Source: Tenacibaculum piscium (GTDB lineage: Bacteria > Bacteroidota > Bacteroidia > Flavobacteriales > Flavobacteriaceae). Taken from it: a stretch of 64,000 bases of DNA. The DNA is taken from NCBI RefSeq assembly GCF_021390715.1, contig NZ_JAJGWT010000010.1:48055-112054 (forward strand), read 5' to 3'. Positions within the stretch are counted from its first letter, which is position 1. Each line of letters opens with the position of its first letter. The notes beneath the pieces are model-generated. The model searched no databases and was not told where the DNA came from. It was given only the letters and a program-made list of their open reading frames with translations. A program made the position numbers and the translations under genes. Positions 9,710-17,840 of the stretch are shown one piece after another.

Positions 9710-10519
9710 ATGAGTTTACTATTTACAGATAACGAACAGGCAGCTAATCTTATCGAATTACGCAATATTGAGCAGTCGTATAATAACGGGCAAACTAAAA
9801 TTATTCAAAATTTAGATTTGCTAATTGAAGACAAACCAATGCAAGGGCAATTTGCCGTTATTTTAGGAATGTCGGGCTGTGGAAAATCTACTTTATTAAG
9901 ATATATTGCAGGTTTACAACAACCAACATCAGGAAGTGTTTTGGTAAAAGGGCAACCTGTTAGCAAAGAAAATAGGGTGAGTATGGTTTTTCAGCAATAC
10001 TCTTCTTTACCTTGGATGACCGTTTTAGATAATGTTGGTTTGGCATTGAAATTTGAAGGGATTTCTAAAAAAGAACGTGATGAACGTGCTATGGAAATGA
10101 TTCAATTAGTAGGTTTAGATGGGCATCAAAAAAAGTATGCGCAATATCCGAATTTATCAGGAGGACAATTACAAAGAATAGCAATTGCACGTAGTTTAAT
10201 GTCGAATCCAGAAATTTTATTGATGGATGAGCCTTTCGGAGCTTTAGATGTTAAAACAAGGTTACAAATGCAAGATTTATTAATCAATATTTGGGAGAAA
10301 TTTAGCCCAACTATTTTGTTTGTAACGCATGATATTCAGGAAGCCGTGTATTTAGCCGATGATATTTATATCATGAAACACGCACCGTCAAATTTTGTAA
10401 AACATATTAATGTCGATTTGCCTTTTCAACGAAATAGAGAAACTAAAAGATTGCCTCATTTTGATCATTTAGTACATCAAGTAGAAGATGCAATGATGGC
10501 AATAGATTCAGAAAATTAA
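9710..10519 (+). CDS. ABC transporter ATP-binding protein (SsuB/TauB-like)
   Basis: 269 residues with a complete nucleotide-binding domain. Walker A GMSGCGKST is at about 53-61, the Q-loop is VFQQYSSLPWMTV, the signature is LSGGQLQRIAIARSL, Walker B is ILLMDEPFGALD, and the switch His is in FVTHDIQEAVYLAD. This order and sequence are characteristic of the taurine/nitrate/sulfonate importer group. It powers the permease encoded immediately upstream. No regulatory C-terminal domain is visible. Confidence 0.94.
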   Translation: MSLLFTDNEQAANLIELRNIEQSYNNGQTKIIQNLDLLIEDKPMQGQFAVILGMSGCGKSTLLRYIAGLQQPTSGSVLVKGQPVSKENRVSMVFQQYSSLPWMTVLDNVGLALKFEGISKKERDERAMEMIQLVGLDGHQKKYAQYPNLSGGQLQRIAIARSLMSNPEILLMDEPFGALDVKTRLQMQDLLINIWEKFSPTILFVTHDIQEAVYLADDIYIMKHAPSNFVKHINVDLPFQRNRETKRLPHFDHLVHQVEDAMMAIDSEN

Positions 10520-10532
10520 TAATCAATAGTCT

Positions 10533-12437
10533 ATGAATAGTACAAAATCGTATAAAATAATCGACCTGTTTTTTAAGAAGTTATCTTCAAAAGATACGCC
10601 TTATTTCTTTAAAGGGAAATTAGTAAATCCTTTAAAAATAATTGCTATTTCTGCGGATTTTTCAAAACTGAAAATTAAAGATGAAGATTTATTATTGCTT
10701 TATTCGTCAAAGAAAGATAGCAATAATTTCGATTTTGTAATTACCTCAAAACATATTCATACAAAAAGCAACACGTATTTATTAGAAATTGCGGCTTTAA
10801 AAAATGACGAATTTCTTTTTTTTGATAAAGAACATTTATCGTTAGTAAGAAATTTGGTGAGTGATTTAGGTTTATCAGTAAATGAAGAAAAGAAAAATTT
10901 AGCTTCTTTTACTGATAAGTTTAAACGCTTTGTAAATCAAAAAGAAAGTAGTGCTACTAATTTTGATATTGATGCTTCTTTTTTAGAAATTTTAAAAAAT
11001 GAAGGTGATAAAATTCAAAATTTAGCAGACGATTTAAATAATAACAAACGGTTTTCAACAGTAATTAATGACATCGTAACTAAAACCGATGATGCCGTAA
11101 AATTTACCGCCGAACACATTATACTACAAGATATTATTAAAGTATTTAATAAGGTTTGTAATTTAACAAGTGAAGAAAATAAAGTAGCAACGCTAAGAAT
11201 TAAGTTTTTATTGGCTTTTTTGTTTGAAAAATTACAAGGAAAGGATATTATAAGTAGTTTGAGTATTGCCCGAATAAATGAATTTGTTGCTTCGGATAGT
11301 TTTGATAAAAATATCGAAATTATAAAAGAAGCCACTCTTTTTGATTTAGGAGATACCTACAAAAATGAGTTTTTATTACCGCTAATTTTAAAGCGATTAA
11401 AGAATCCACATTTTTCAAATTCAGCTGCTTTTTTATATCGAATTGCTTCTTTAATTGCAAAAGCAGATGGAACAGTATCTGAAGAAGAACAAGAAATTCT
11501 TAAAAAGATAAACGATAAATTACAGCATCCGAAGGAAAAATTACAAGGCGTAAAAGAGGTTGAAATTGATGAAAATGAAACTTTAGAAGAAGTTTTAGAG
11601 GAATTGAATCAATTGGTAGGTTTAGATAATATTAAAGGTGCAATTGCTGAATTATCGAATTTTTTAAAGGTTCAAAAATTACGAGAAGCCGAAGGATTAA
11701 AAAGTGTAAATAATTCGTTGCATTCTGTATTTATGGGACCTCCAGGTACAGGAAAAACTACGGTAGCACGTTTAATTTCTAAAATATACAAACATTTAGG
11801 ATACTTAGAAAAAGGACATTTAATAGAAACTGACAGAAGCGGAATGGTTGCGGGTTATGTTGGACAAACGGCTTTAAAAGTTGAAGAAATTGTAACCGCT
11901 TCGTTAAATGGTGTTTTATTTATTGATGAAGCATATGCGTTGGCGAAAGATGCTAAAAAAGATTTTGGAAATGAAGCAATTGAAGTATTGCTAAAAAAAA
12001 TGGAAGACCACAGAAAAGAATTGGTGGTTATTGTAGCTGGATATCCAGATGAAATGAAAAGTTTCATCAATTCAAACCCAGGGTTACAATCTCGTTTTAA
12101 TAGGTATTTTACTTTTGATCATTATAAACCGACAGAATTGGTCGCTATTTTTGAGCTTTTTTGTAAAAATAACGATTTTGTTTTAGCTGCTGATGCCAAA
12201 GAAAAACTCTTATTTATCTTTGAAAAACTCTATGAAAAAAAGGATAAAAATTTTGGAAATGCTCGTATAGCAAGAAATCTTTTTGAAAAAATAATTGAAT
12301 ATCAAGCAAACAGAATTATTGCAATTGCTCCCATAACAAAAGAATTATTAATCACCATTGTTGAACAAGATATACCGCCAGTAAATAAAACAGTGGAAAA
12401 ATATTTGATGTTTCAAGAAGCCGAAGAAGTATTATAA
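10533..12437 (+). CDS. CbxX/SpoVK-type AAA+ ATPase with TerB-like segment
   Basis: 634 residues. The N-terminal about 280 residues are unrecognised and helical. A segment around 295-330 (FLYRIASLIAKADGTVSEEE) has the Ala-Asp-Gly plus acidic helix pattern of TerB-like domains. The AAA+ module begins near 350 (LNQLVGLDNIKGAIAELSNF), with Walker A GPPGTGKTTVARL near 401, Walker B VLFIDEAYAL near 460, and an arginine-finger region SRFNRYFTF. This is the CbxX/CfqX/SpoVK/EccA group of hexameric remodelling ATPases. No Rubisco or type VII secretion gene is nearby, so it probably remodels a complex encoded in this operon. Confidence 0.88.
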   Translation: MNSTKSYKIIDLFFKKLSSKDTPYFFKGKLVNPLKIIAISADFSKLKIKDEDLLLLYSSKKDSNNFDFVITSKHIHTKSNTYLLEIAALKNDEFLFFDKEHLSLVRNLVSDLGLSVNEEKKNLASFTDKFKRFVNQKESSATNFDIDASFLEILKNEGDKIQNLADDLNNNKRFSTVINDIVTKTDDAVKFTAEHIILQDIIKVFNKVCNLTSEENKVATLRIKFLLAFLFEKLQGKDIISSLSIARINEFVASDSFDKNIEIIKEATLFDLGDTYKNEFLLPLILKRLKNPHFSNSAAFLYRIASLIAKADGTVSEEEQEILKKINDKLQHPKEKLQGVKEVEIDENETLEEVLEELNQLVGLDNIKGAIAELSNFLKVQKLREAEGLKSVNNSLHSVFMGPPGTGKTTVARLISKIYKHLGYLEKGHLIETDRSGMVAGYVGQTALKVEEIVTASLNGVLFIDEAYALAKDAKKDFGNEAIEVLLKKMEDHRKELVVIVAGYPDEMKSFINSNPGLQSRFNRYFTFDHYKPTELVAIFELFCKNNDFVLAADAKEKLLFIFEKLYEKKDKNFGNARIARNLFEKIIEYQANRIIAIAPITKELLITIVEQDIPPVNKTVEKYLMFQEAEEVL

Positions 12438-12438
12438 A

Positions 12439-13371
12439 ATGATTACAGAAAAAGAGATATCTGCAAGATTAAAACGAACTATAAAAGCGCCAATTCGTAT
12501 TGGTTCGTTAACTGATTTAGCCATCAATAAAGCCGATTTTATAGCATCTTTTAAACCTTTTTTTGATACTGATTTAATGGATGATGTGTATTTGGTTAAA
12601 AACAATCAAATGGCATTTTTAAAGTCTATTTTTATAGAAGATAGAATTTCTTTAGAAAAAATACATCAAGATTATTTTGAAGGAAAGTTACCAAAAAGTG
12701 TTTTAAATCCTTGGATTGATACATTATTAGAAAATCAAAAGAAAGAATTTTTAATCCTTTCTAAAATTACAAGACAACGAAATATTTCTTCTTTTACAGT
12801 TGAGAAATCCGTAGAAAAATCCGCAGAAAAACAAATTGATAATTTACTTATAAAACGTATTGAAGCAAAATCATTTAAACAAGATGTATCTGATTTTAGA
12901 GTATGGAAACGTGTTTTTAAACAAGCATCAAAAGCATCCGTAGAAAATGAATTATTTAAAAGCCTTTTAAAACAAGTATTTCTTTTGATAAGTGAAATTC
13001 ATCCAACTACTCAAAAGATAAAAGTTACGAGTCATTTTATGCGCACAATTTCTGATGTTCAGATAAAAGGAGAAAACTCTCCAGAAGGTGTTCATGAAGA
13101 TGGTGCAAAATATATTGTGTCTGCCTTGGTTATCAACAGAACGAATATTTTAGGTGGAGAAACTCAAATTTTTGAAGCTATTTCAGAAAAAAAACAACTG
13201 ATTTTTAATACGATTTTAGAAGCGGGAGAATTTGCATTTCAAGCAGATACTGGTGAAGAAAAAGAATTCGGAACTGATTTATGGCATTATGTAACGCCTA
13301 TTCAGCCGATAAATTTAGCTGAAAAAGGCGTTAGAGATATTATTGGTTTTGATATTGAAATCGTATCTTAA
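12439..13371 (+). CDS. 2-oxoglutarate/Fe(II)-dependent dioxygenase (BsmA/IDO-like)
   Basis: 310 residues. The C-terminal third matches the 2OG-Fe dioxygenase family that includes BsmA and L-isoleucine dioxygenase. PEGVHEDGAKYIVSALVINR supplies the H-x-D iron ligands at about 218 and 220, NILGGETQIFE follows, and the distal His is in LWHYVTP at about 282. A downstream Arg (GVRDIIGFD) is a candidate 2-oxoglutarate contact. Its start is 1 nt after the AAA+ stop, so it is the last gene of the operon. The N-terminal half (1-170) is not recognised and may bind the substrate or a protein partner. Known relatives hydroxylate free amino acids; the substrate here is unknown. Confidence 0.87.
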   Translation: MITEKEISARLKRTIKAPIRIGSLTDLAINKADFIASFKPFFDTDLMDDVYLVKNNQMAFLKSIFIEDRISLEKIHQDYFEGKLPKSVLNPWIDTLLENQKKEFLILSKITRQRNISSFTVEKSVEKSAEKQIDNLLIKRIEAKSFKQDVSDFRVWKRVFKQASKASVENELFKSLLKQVFLLISEIHPTTQKIKVTSHFMRTISDVQIKGENSPEGVHEDGAKYIVSALVINRTNILGGETQIFEAISEKKQLIFNTILEAGEFAFQADTGEEKEFGTDLWHYVTPIQPINLAEKGVRDIIGFDIEIVS

Positions 13372-13392
13372 TAAATAATATTTACTAAAAAA

Positions 13393-14277
13393 TTAAGAAA
13401 GCATACAGCTAATTTTATCAAGAGAATCGCCGTATTTAAAACTAAAATCGATGTGTATTAAATCGCCTGCTTTAACTTCTAAAGTATTGGTGGTTTTTAA
13501 AACCGTAGGAGGCATTAAACTGTCTGTTCCTGTAAAATTAGCACCTTCTGTAACTTCTACATACGATTCTAAATACAAAGCATTAATAGTTCCCGAAAAT
13601 AAAGCAGGAACTGAAAAACTTAAATGTACACCTTCTTTTTTCTCTTTTAATAATTCAATTTCATTGGCTAAAAATTGTTGCGATAAAAACATCGGCTGAT
13701 GCCTTGTAAACATTACAGGATAATGGTGTACATTTTCATCTATTTCAGCCTCGCATAATCTTGCGAAATTCACAATTCTATTCGGGAATAATTTACCATC
13801 CGATTTTAAAAACTGACGCATATGCTGAAAAATTTGCACTTGAAATTCATTAGCACAATAAATACTCATTAATTCACCAATAATATGGTCAACTTTTTCG
13901 GGTAAATTGACGGTAAGTGCATCGGCATAAATAACTTCTACTTTATCTTTCCAATCGTATTTTTCAATTTCTTTGTTGATAAAAGGGATTAAATCGGGAT
14001 TGTTTTCAATTAAATACGCCTTTTTAACGTGTGGCATATACAATTTTGTTAGTGGCAAAGTACCAACGCCAATTTCACAAACAACAGCATCTTTAAAATT
14101 GTTATTTAGCTCAAAAGCTTTTTTAAATGCGTTGACTCTTTGCGCATCGGTTTCCATTATTTTATAATAAATTTCAGGAAAACCAAAATGAGATTCATCA
14201 AAAGTTTGTGCTTTTAATAAGGCATATTTTAAGGTATCGTAATTATCTATAATTTGATGGTGTAGTTTGTCGTTCAT
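13393..14277 (-). CDS. PRMT-like SAM-dependent methyltransferase
   Basis: 294 residues. A class I methyltransferase motif I, VCEIGVGTLPL, is at about 66-76, with acidic post-motif YLIENNPD. The GELMSIYCANE loop is in the position of the protein-arginine-methyltransferase double-E region, and a beta-barrel-like C-terminal half follows. It converges on the dioxygenase gene with a 21-nt gap. The methyl acceptor (protein or small molecule) cannot be inferred. It appears to be a single-gene transcription unit. Confidence 0.8.
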   Translation of the reverse strand: MNDKLHHQIIDNYDTLKYALLKAQTFDESHFGFPEIYYKIMETDAQRVNAFKKAFELNNNFKDAVVCEIGVGTLPLTKLYMPHVKKAYLIENNPDLIPFINKEIEKYDWKDKVEVIYADALTVNLPEKVDHIIGELMSIYCANEFQVQIFQHMRQFLKSDGKLFPNRIVNFARLCEAEIDENVHHYPVMFTRHQPMFLSQQFLANEIELLKEKKEGVHLSFSVPALFSGTINALYLESYVEVTEGANFTGTDSLMPPTVLKTTNTLEVKAGDLIHIDFSFKYGDSLDKISCMLS

Positions 14278-14386
14278 TTATTTTGTAGGTTTTTCTGTAA
14301 GATAAAAGTAATGAAAAATCTCTTAGTAAAATCAGCTTAATTTTAGCGAAAAACTGTAATTTTATCTTTAAAATAAAACAACAATA

Positions 14387-15151
14387 ATGAAGTATTTTAC
14401 CGTAATTTTTTTAGTAATAACAAGTGTTTTAATAGGGTGTAAAAACTCAGAAAATACAACAGCTATAACGCCAAAATCTATAACAGAAAAAGTTGTTGTA
14501 GAAAAAAATACAGAAGAAAAAGTAATGTCTTCAAATACACATCAAGTGGTTGTACTTGAAAAAATAGATGCTGGAGGTTATGTTTACTTGAAAGTTTCAG
14601 AAAAAGAGAAAGAAGAAGGAAAACAATATTGGATTGCCGTTCCTGGAAAACAAGTAAAAATAGGCGCTACTTATTATTATGATGGTGGAATGGAAATGAG
14701 AAATTTTGAAAGTAAAACCTTAAAGCGAACTTTTGATCGTGTTATTTTTGCACAAGGTATTCGAGATGAAAAAAAGAAAATCAATAATAATATCAAGAAT
14801 AAAACGATTAAGAAAAATGCTACTACAGGAAAATCAAAAATTAATATAGAAAAAGCAACTAATGGAATACGAATTGCACAACTTTTTGAAAATCCAAAAG
14901 CGTATCAGAATAAAGAAGTTAGTATCAAAGGACAAGCTGTAAAGGTAAATAATGGAATTATGGGTGTTAATTTCATCCATTTACAAGACGGAACAACAGG
15001 GAATGGGCAATATGATATTACCGTTACCAGCAATGAAAGCGTAAAAATTGGTGATATTATTACGCTAAAAGGAACTGTTATTTTGAATAAAGATTTCGGA
15101 GCTGGCTATGTTTTTGATGTTCTTATTGAAAAAGCGGTTGTTTTGAAATAG
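14387..15151 (+). CDS. Lipoprotein with C-terminal OB-fold domain
   Basis: 254-residue envelope protein. The signal peptide ends in the lipobox LIGC (Cys18). A Ser/Thr/Glu-rich linker, a central domain (about 45-120) and a basic spacer (KKKINNNIKNKTIKK) follow. The C-terminal OB-fold (about 160-254) contains GIRIAQLFENPKAYQNKEVS and GDIITLKGTVILNKDFGAGY. This resembles the NrfJ/OB-fold lipoproteins found beside respiratory genes, but the neighbours here give no functional hint. It ends before a bidirectional terminator shared with aspS. Confidence 0.78.
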   Translation: MKYFTVIFLVITSVLIGCKNSENTTAITPKSITEKVVVEKNTEEKVMSSNTHQVVVLEKIDAGGYVYLKVSEKEKEEGKQYWIAVPGKQVKIGATYYYDGGMEMRNFESKTLKRTFDRVIFAQGIRDEKKKINNNIKNKTIKKNATTGKSKINIEKATNGIRIAQLFENPKAYQNKEVSIKGQAVKVNNGIMGVNFIHLQDGTTGNGQYDITVTSNESVKIGDIITLKGTVILNKDFGAGYVFDVLIEKAVVLK

Positions 15152-15185
15152 TTCTTTAAAAAAGAAGAGTATCTAAAATCCAACA

Positions 15186-15219
15186 AAAAATCCCGTACTA
15201 AAATTAGTACGGGATTTTT
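15186..15219. terminator. Bidirectional intrinsic terminator
   Basis: Perfect 15-bp inverted repeat (AAAAATCCCGTACTA, loop AAAT) with A/T runs on both sides. It lies between the convergent OB-fold lipoprotein gene and aspS and can serve both. Confidence 0.9.
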
Positions 15220-15246
15220 AATATATTTAAAAAAGAGTATTAAATC

Positions 15247-17001
15247 TTATTCTTTCAAATCTAATTTAATGCTTAATTCTGATAATTGTGCATCATTTAA
15301 AGCAGCAGGAGCATCAATCATTACATCGCGCCCTGAGTTATTTTTAGGGAAAGCGATAAAATCACGAATCGTTTCTTGTCCGCCTAAAATAGCAACCAAT
15401 CTATCTAATCCGAAAGCCAAACCTCCGTGTGGTGGTGCGCCATATTCAAAAGCATCCATTAAGAAACCAAACTGCTCTTTTGCTTCTTCTTCGGTAAATC
15501 CTAAATGTTTAAACATGATCGCTTGTGTTGCTTTGTCATGAATTCTGATAGAACCTCCACCGATTTCATTTCCGTTTAACACTAAATCATAAGCATTTGC
15601 TTTAACTGCTCCAGGATCTGTATCTAACAATTCTAATTGCCCTGGTTTAGGCGATGTAAACGGGTGATGCATTGCATGATAATGCCCAGTTTCTTCGTCT
15701 AATTCTAATAATGGGAAATCAATAACCCATAACGGAGCAAATACTTTAGGATCTCTTAAACCTAAACGTTCTGCTAATTCCATTCTTAAAGCCGATAATT
15801 GGGCTCTTACTTTATTGGTATCTCCAGATAAAACACACACTAAATCACCAGCTTTTGCACCTGTAATTTCTGCCCATTTCGCTAAATCTTCTTGATCATA
15901 GAATTTATCGACAGAAGATTTGAATGTTCCATCTTCGTTTACACGAGCATAAATCATTCCTAAAGCGCCAACTTGAGGACGTTTTACCCATTTAATGATA
16001 TTGTCTATTTCTTTTCTTGTGAATTTATTTCCTCCAGGAACAGCGAAACCAACCACTAATTCAGCACTATTAAAAACGCCAAAATCTTTATGTTGTGTTA
16101 CTTCGTTTAATTCGCCAAACTCCATTCCAAAACGGATATCTGGTTTATCATTTCCGTATAAACGCATTGCGTCATCATATAACATTCTTGGGAATTTATC
16201 AACTTCAACATTGTTGATTTCCTTTAATAAATGACGTGTTAATCCTTCAAAAATATTTAAAATATCTTCTTGCTCAACAAAAGCCATTTCACAGTCAATT
16301 TGTGTAAATTCTGGCTGACGGTCGGCACGTAAATCTTCATCTCTAAAACACTTTACAATTTGAAAGTATTTATCCATTCCACCAACCATTAATAATTGTT
16401 TGAAGGTTTGAGGCGATTGTGGTAAGGCATAAAATTGCCCTGCGTTCATTCGAGAAGGCACTAAGAAATCACGCGCTCCTTCAGGAGTTGACTTGATTAA
16501 ATAAGGCGTTTCAACTTCTATAAATTCTTGGTCAGATAAATATTTACGTACTTCCATAGATACTTTTGATCTGAAAATCAAACTATCTTTTACAGGATTA
16601 CGACGAATATCTAAATAACGATATTTCATTCTGATATCTTCACCACCATCTGTTTTATCTTCAATAGTAAAAGGCGGCGTTTTTGCTTGGTTTAAAATTT
16701 CTAATTTAGTAACCAACACTTCAATTTCACCAGTAGCGATGTTTTTATTTTTAGATTCTCGTTCAATAACAGTACCTGTAACTTGAATTACAAATTCACG
16801 TCCTAAGGTTTTTGCCTGTTCGATTAAATCTTTAGAAGTACGTTCTTCGTCAAAAATTAATTGCGTAATTCCGTAACGATCTCGTAAATCGACCCAAATC
16901 ATAAAACCTTTATCACGTGATTTTTGTACCCAACCAGAAAGGGTTACTTCAGTATTAATATGCGAGGCTGTTAATTCGCCACAAGTATGCGTTCTGTACA
17001 T
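15247..17001 (-). CDS. aspS: Aspartyl-tRNA synthetase
   Basis: 584 residues, the usual bacterial AspRS length. It attaches Asp to tRNA(Asp) in the cytoplasm. An N-terminal OB-fold anticodon-binding domain ([20 protein letters not shown]) is followed by the class II catalytic core. Motif 2 is [20 protein letters not shown], the bacterial GAD insertion lies at about 290-410, and motif 3 is [15 protein letters not shown]. Upstream on this strand a TAGATTTG -7 box lies at 17021-17028. Nothing is unusual in the sequence. Confidence 0.97.
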   Translation of the reverse strand: MYRTHTCGELTASHINTEVTLSGWVQKSRDKGFMIWVDLRDRYGITQLIFDEERTSKDLIEQAKTLGREFVIQVTGTVIERESKNKNIATGEIEVLVTKLEILNQAKTPPFTIEDKTDGGEDIRMKYRYLDIRRNPVKDSLIFRSKVSMEVRKYLSDQEFIEVETPYLIKSTPEGARDFLVPSRMNAGQFYALPQSPQTFKQLLMVGGMDKYFQIVKCFRDEDLRADRQPEFTQIDCEMAFVEQEDILNIFEGLTRHLLKEINNVEVDKFPRMLYDDAMRLYGNDKPDIRFGMEFGELNEVTQHKDFGVFNSAELVVGFAVPGGNKFTRKEIDNIIKWVKRPQVGALGMIYARVNEDGTFKSSVDKFYDQEDLAKWAEITGAKAGDLVCVLSGDTNKVRAQLSALRMELAERLGLRDPKVFAPLWVIDFPLLELDEETGHYHAMHHPFTSPKPGQLELLDTDPGAVKANAYDLVLNGNEIGGGSIRIHDKATQAIMFKHLGFTEEEAKEQFGFLMDAFEYGAPPHGGLAFGLDRLVAILGGQETIRDFIAFPKNNSGRDVMIDAPAALNDAQLSELSIKLDLKE

Positions 17002-17020
17002 TTCTAGAATTTTAGATATG

Positions 17021-17028
17021 CAAATCTA
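17021..17028 (-). promoter_or_regulatory. -7 box for aspS
   Basis: TAGATTTG on the minus strand fits TAnnTTTG and lies 19 nt before the aspS ATG. No clear TTG -33 element is found at the standard spacing. Confidence 0.55.
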
Positions 17029-17135
17029 ACGATAATTGTTAGTATGTAAAAAATTACTATTATTTAGTTTTTTAAGCTCAGATACTGTTTTTTTGTAGTT
17101 CTTTTTTATCAATATGATAATTAAAATCTATAATT

Positions 17136-17480
17136 ATGACATTACAAGAATTTAAAAATACGTTAAAAAATACGCCTAAAAACATTCAATTTTCAGATAC
17201 GATGAACGTTATTGAAGAAAACTACAATTTTACACCATCAGCATTTAAAAATGGCGATTTAGAAAATACGAGTACTCAAAATTTAGGTTCGTGTAAAGTG
17301 CTTTCTTTTGCTATTAAAGAGCAATTAAGCAAAGAAGAAACCTTGGCTTGTTTTGCACAATATTATTTTATTGATGTTTTAGAAAACCCAACAGCAACCG
17401 ATCATCAAAATATCCGAAATTTTATGAATACTGGTTTTGAAGGATTGGTTTTTGAGACTGAAACTTTAGAGCTTGTTTAA
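17136..17480 (+). CDS. HopJ-family protein
   Basis: 114 residues. The whole chain matches the small HopJ family: FKNTLKNTPKNIQFSDTMNV, NYNFTPSAFKNGD, LGSCKVLSFAIKEQLSKEE, CFAQYYFIDVL and NIRNFMNTGFEGL. The family is named after a Pseudomonas type III effector, but it is widespread in free-living bacteria without type III secretion. A cytoplasmic housekeeping or metabolic role is therefore more likely here. It is transcribed alone, and a repeat-filled gap follows. Confidence 0.9.
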   Translation: MTLQEFKNTLKNTPKNIQFSDTMNVIEENYNFTPSAFKNGDLENTSTQNLGSCKVLSFAIKEQLSKEETLACFAQYYFIDVLENPTATDHQNIRNFMNTGFEGLVFETETLELV

Positions 17481-17496
17481 ATTTTAAAGATAAACG

Positions 17497-17579
17497 TCAT
17501 GCTGAATTTATTTCAGCATCGCATCAACAGGAGAATTAAGGCAAATCAGGATGCGAACCTGAAATAAATTCAGGTTGAC
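17497..17579. repeat. Dispersed hairpin repeat A, full copy
   Basis: Two inverted 30-nt arms (17497-17526 and 17550-17579) frame a short loop. Each arm is itself a small palindrome, CTGAA...TTCAG. The right arm, extended to 17541-17579, recurs inverted at 36908-36946 with 38 of 39 bases identical. A weaker copy is at 37147-37187. Confidence 0.8.
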
Positions 17580-17672
17580 CGATGCGATTTCTTGTTTCTT
17601 CTGATATTTTTTTTAGATGAAATTTAAACAATCTCTTAATTATAAAATACAAATAATCAAAAATAGCACAAA

Positions 17673-17759
17673 TTCCTAGCCCCGATTGAAGCAATTGTTT
17701 GAGCTCTTTTTTTGATTTTTCTTCAAAAAAAAGCGAGTGCGGAAAGCGGGAAATAGCTT
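17673..17759 (-). repeat. Dispersed repeat B, copy 1
   Basis: An 85-nt unit beginning TAGCCCCGATTGAAGC and ending GCGGAAAGCGGGAAATAGCT. It recurs in opposite orientation at 63176-63260 with only about three differences. Both copies lie immediately downstream of genes. From memory, closely similar units are common in Flavobacteriaceae genomes; this is not checked. Confidence 0.85.
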
Positions 17760-17840
17760 CAAAAAAAAACACCAATCATATATATAAATTATGATTGGTA
17801 TTTTTGGGTGAAATTTTAAAAAATAATCAAGAAAATACAC

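Larger units (their letters stand above)
17481..17840. other. Repeat-filled gap between convergent genes
   Basis: This 360-bp gap between the HopJ gene and the symporter gene holds two different dispersed repeat elements, at 17497-17579 and 17673-17759. An AT-rich stretch ends with the palindrome-like AATCATA/TATGATT around 17774-17798, probably the symporter's terminator. No convincing gene is present; an open frame on the minus strand at 17536-17775 merely reads through the repeats. Confidence 0.75.

Noticed and set aside
10533..12437. CbbX, the Rubisco activase, as the identity of the AAA+ protein
   Set aside because: The AAA+ core is related, but there are no Rubisco or Calvin-cycle genes here and the long N-terminal region is unlike CbbX.
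17136..17480. HopJ-like protein as a true type III secretion effector
   Set aside because: No secretion genes or chaperone are nearby, and the family is widespread in bacteria without type III secretion.
17536..17775. 79-codon minus-strand open frame
   Set aside because: It only reads through repeats A and B; no plausible start context or protein-like composition.
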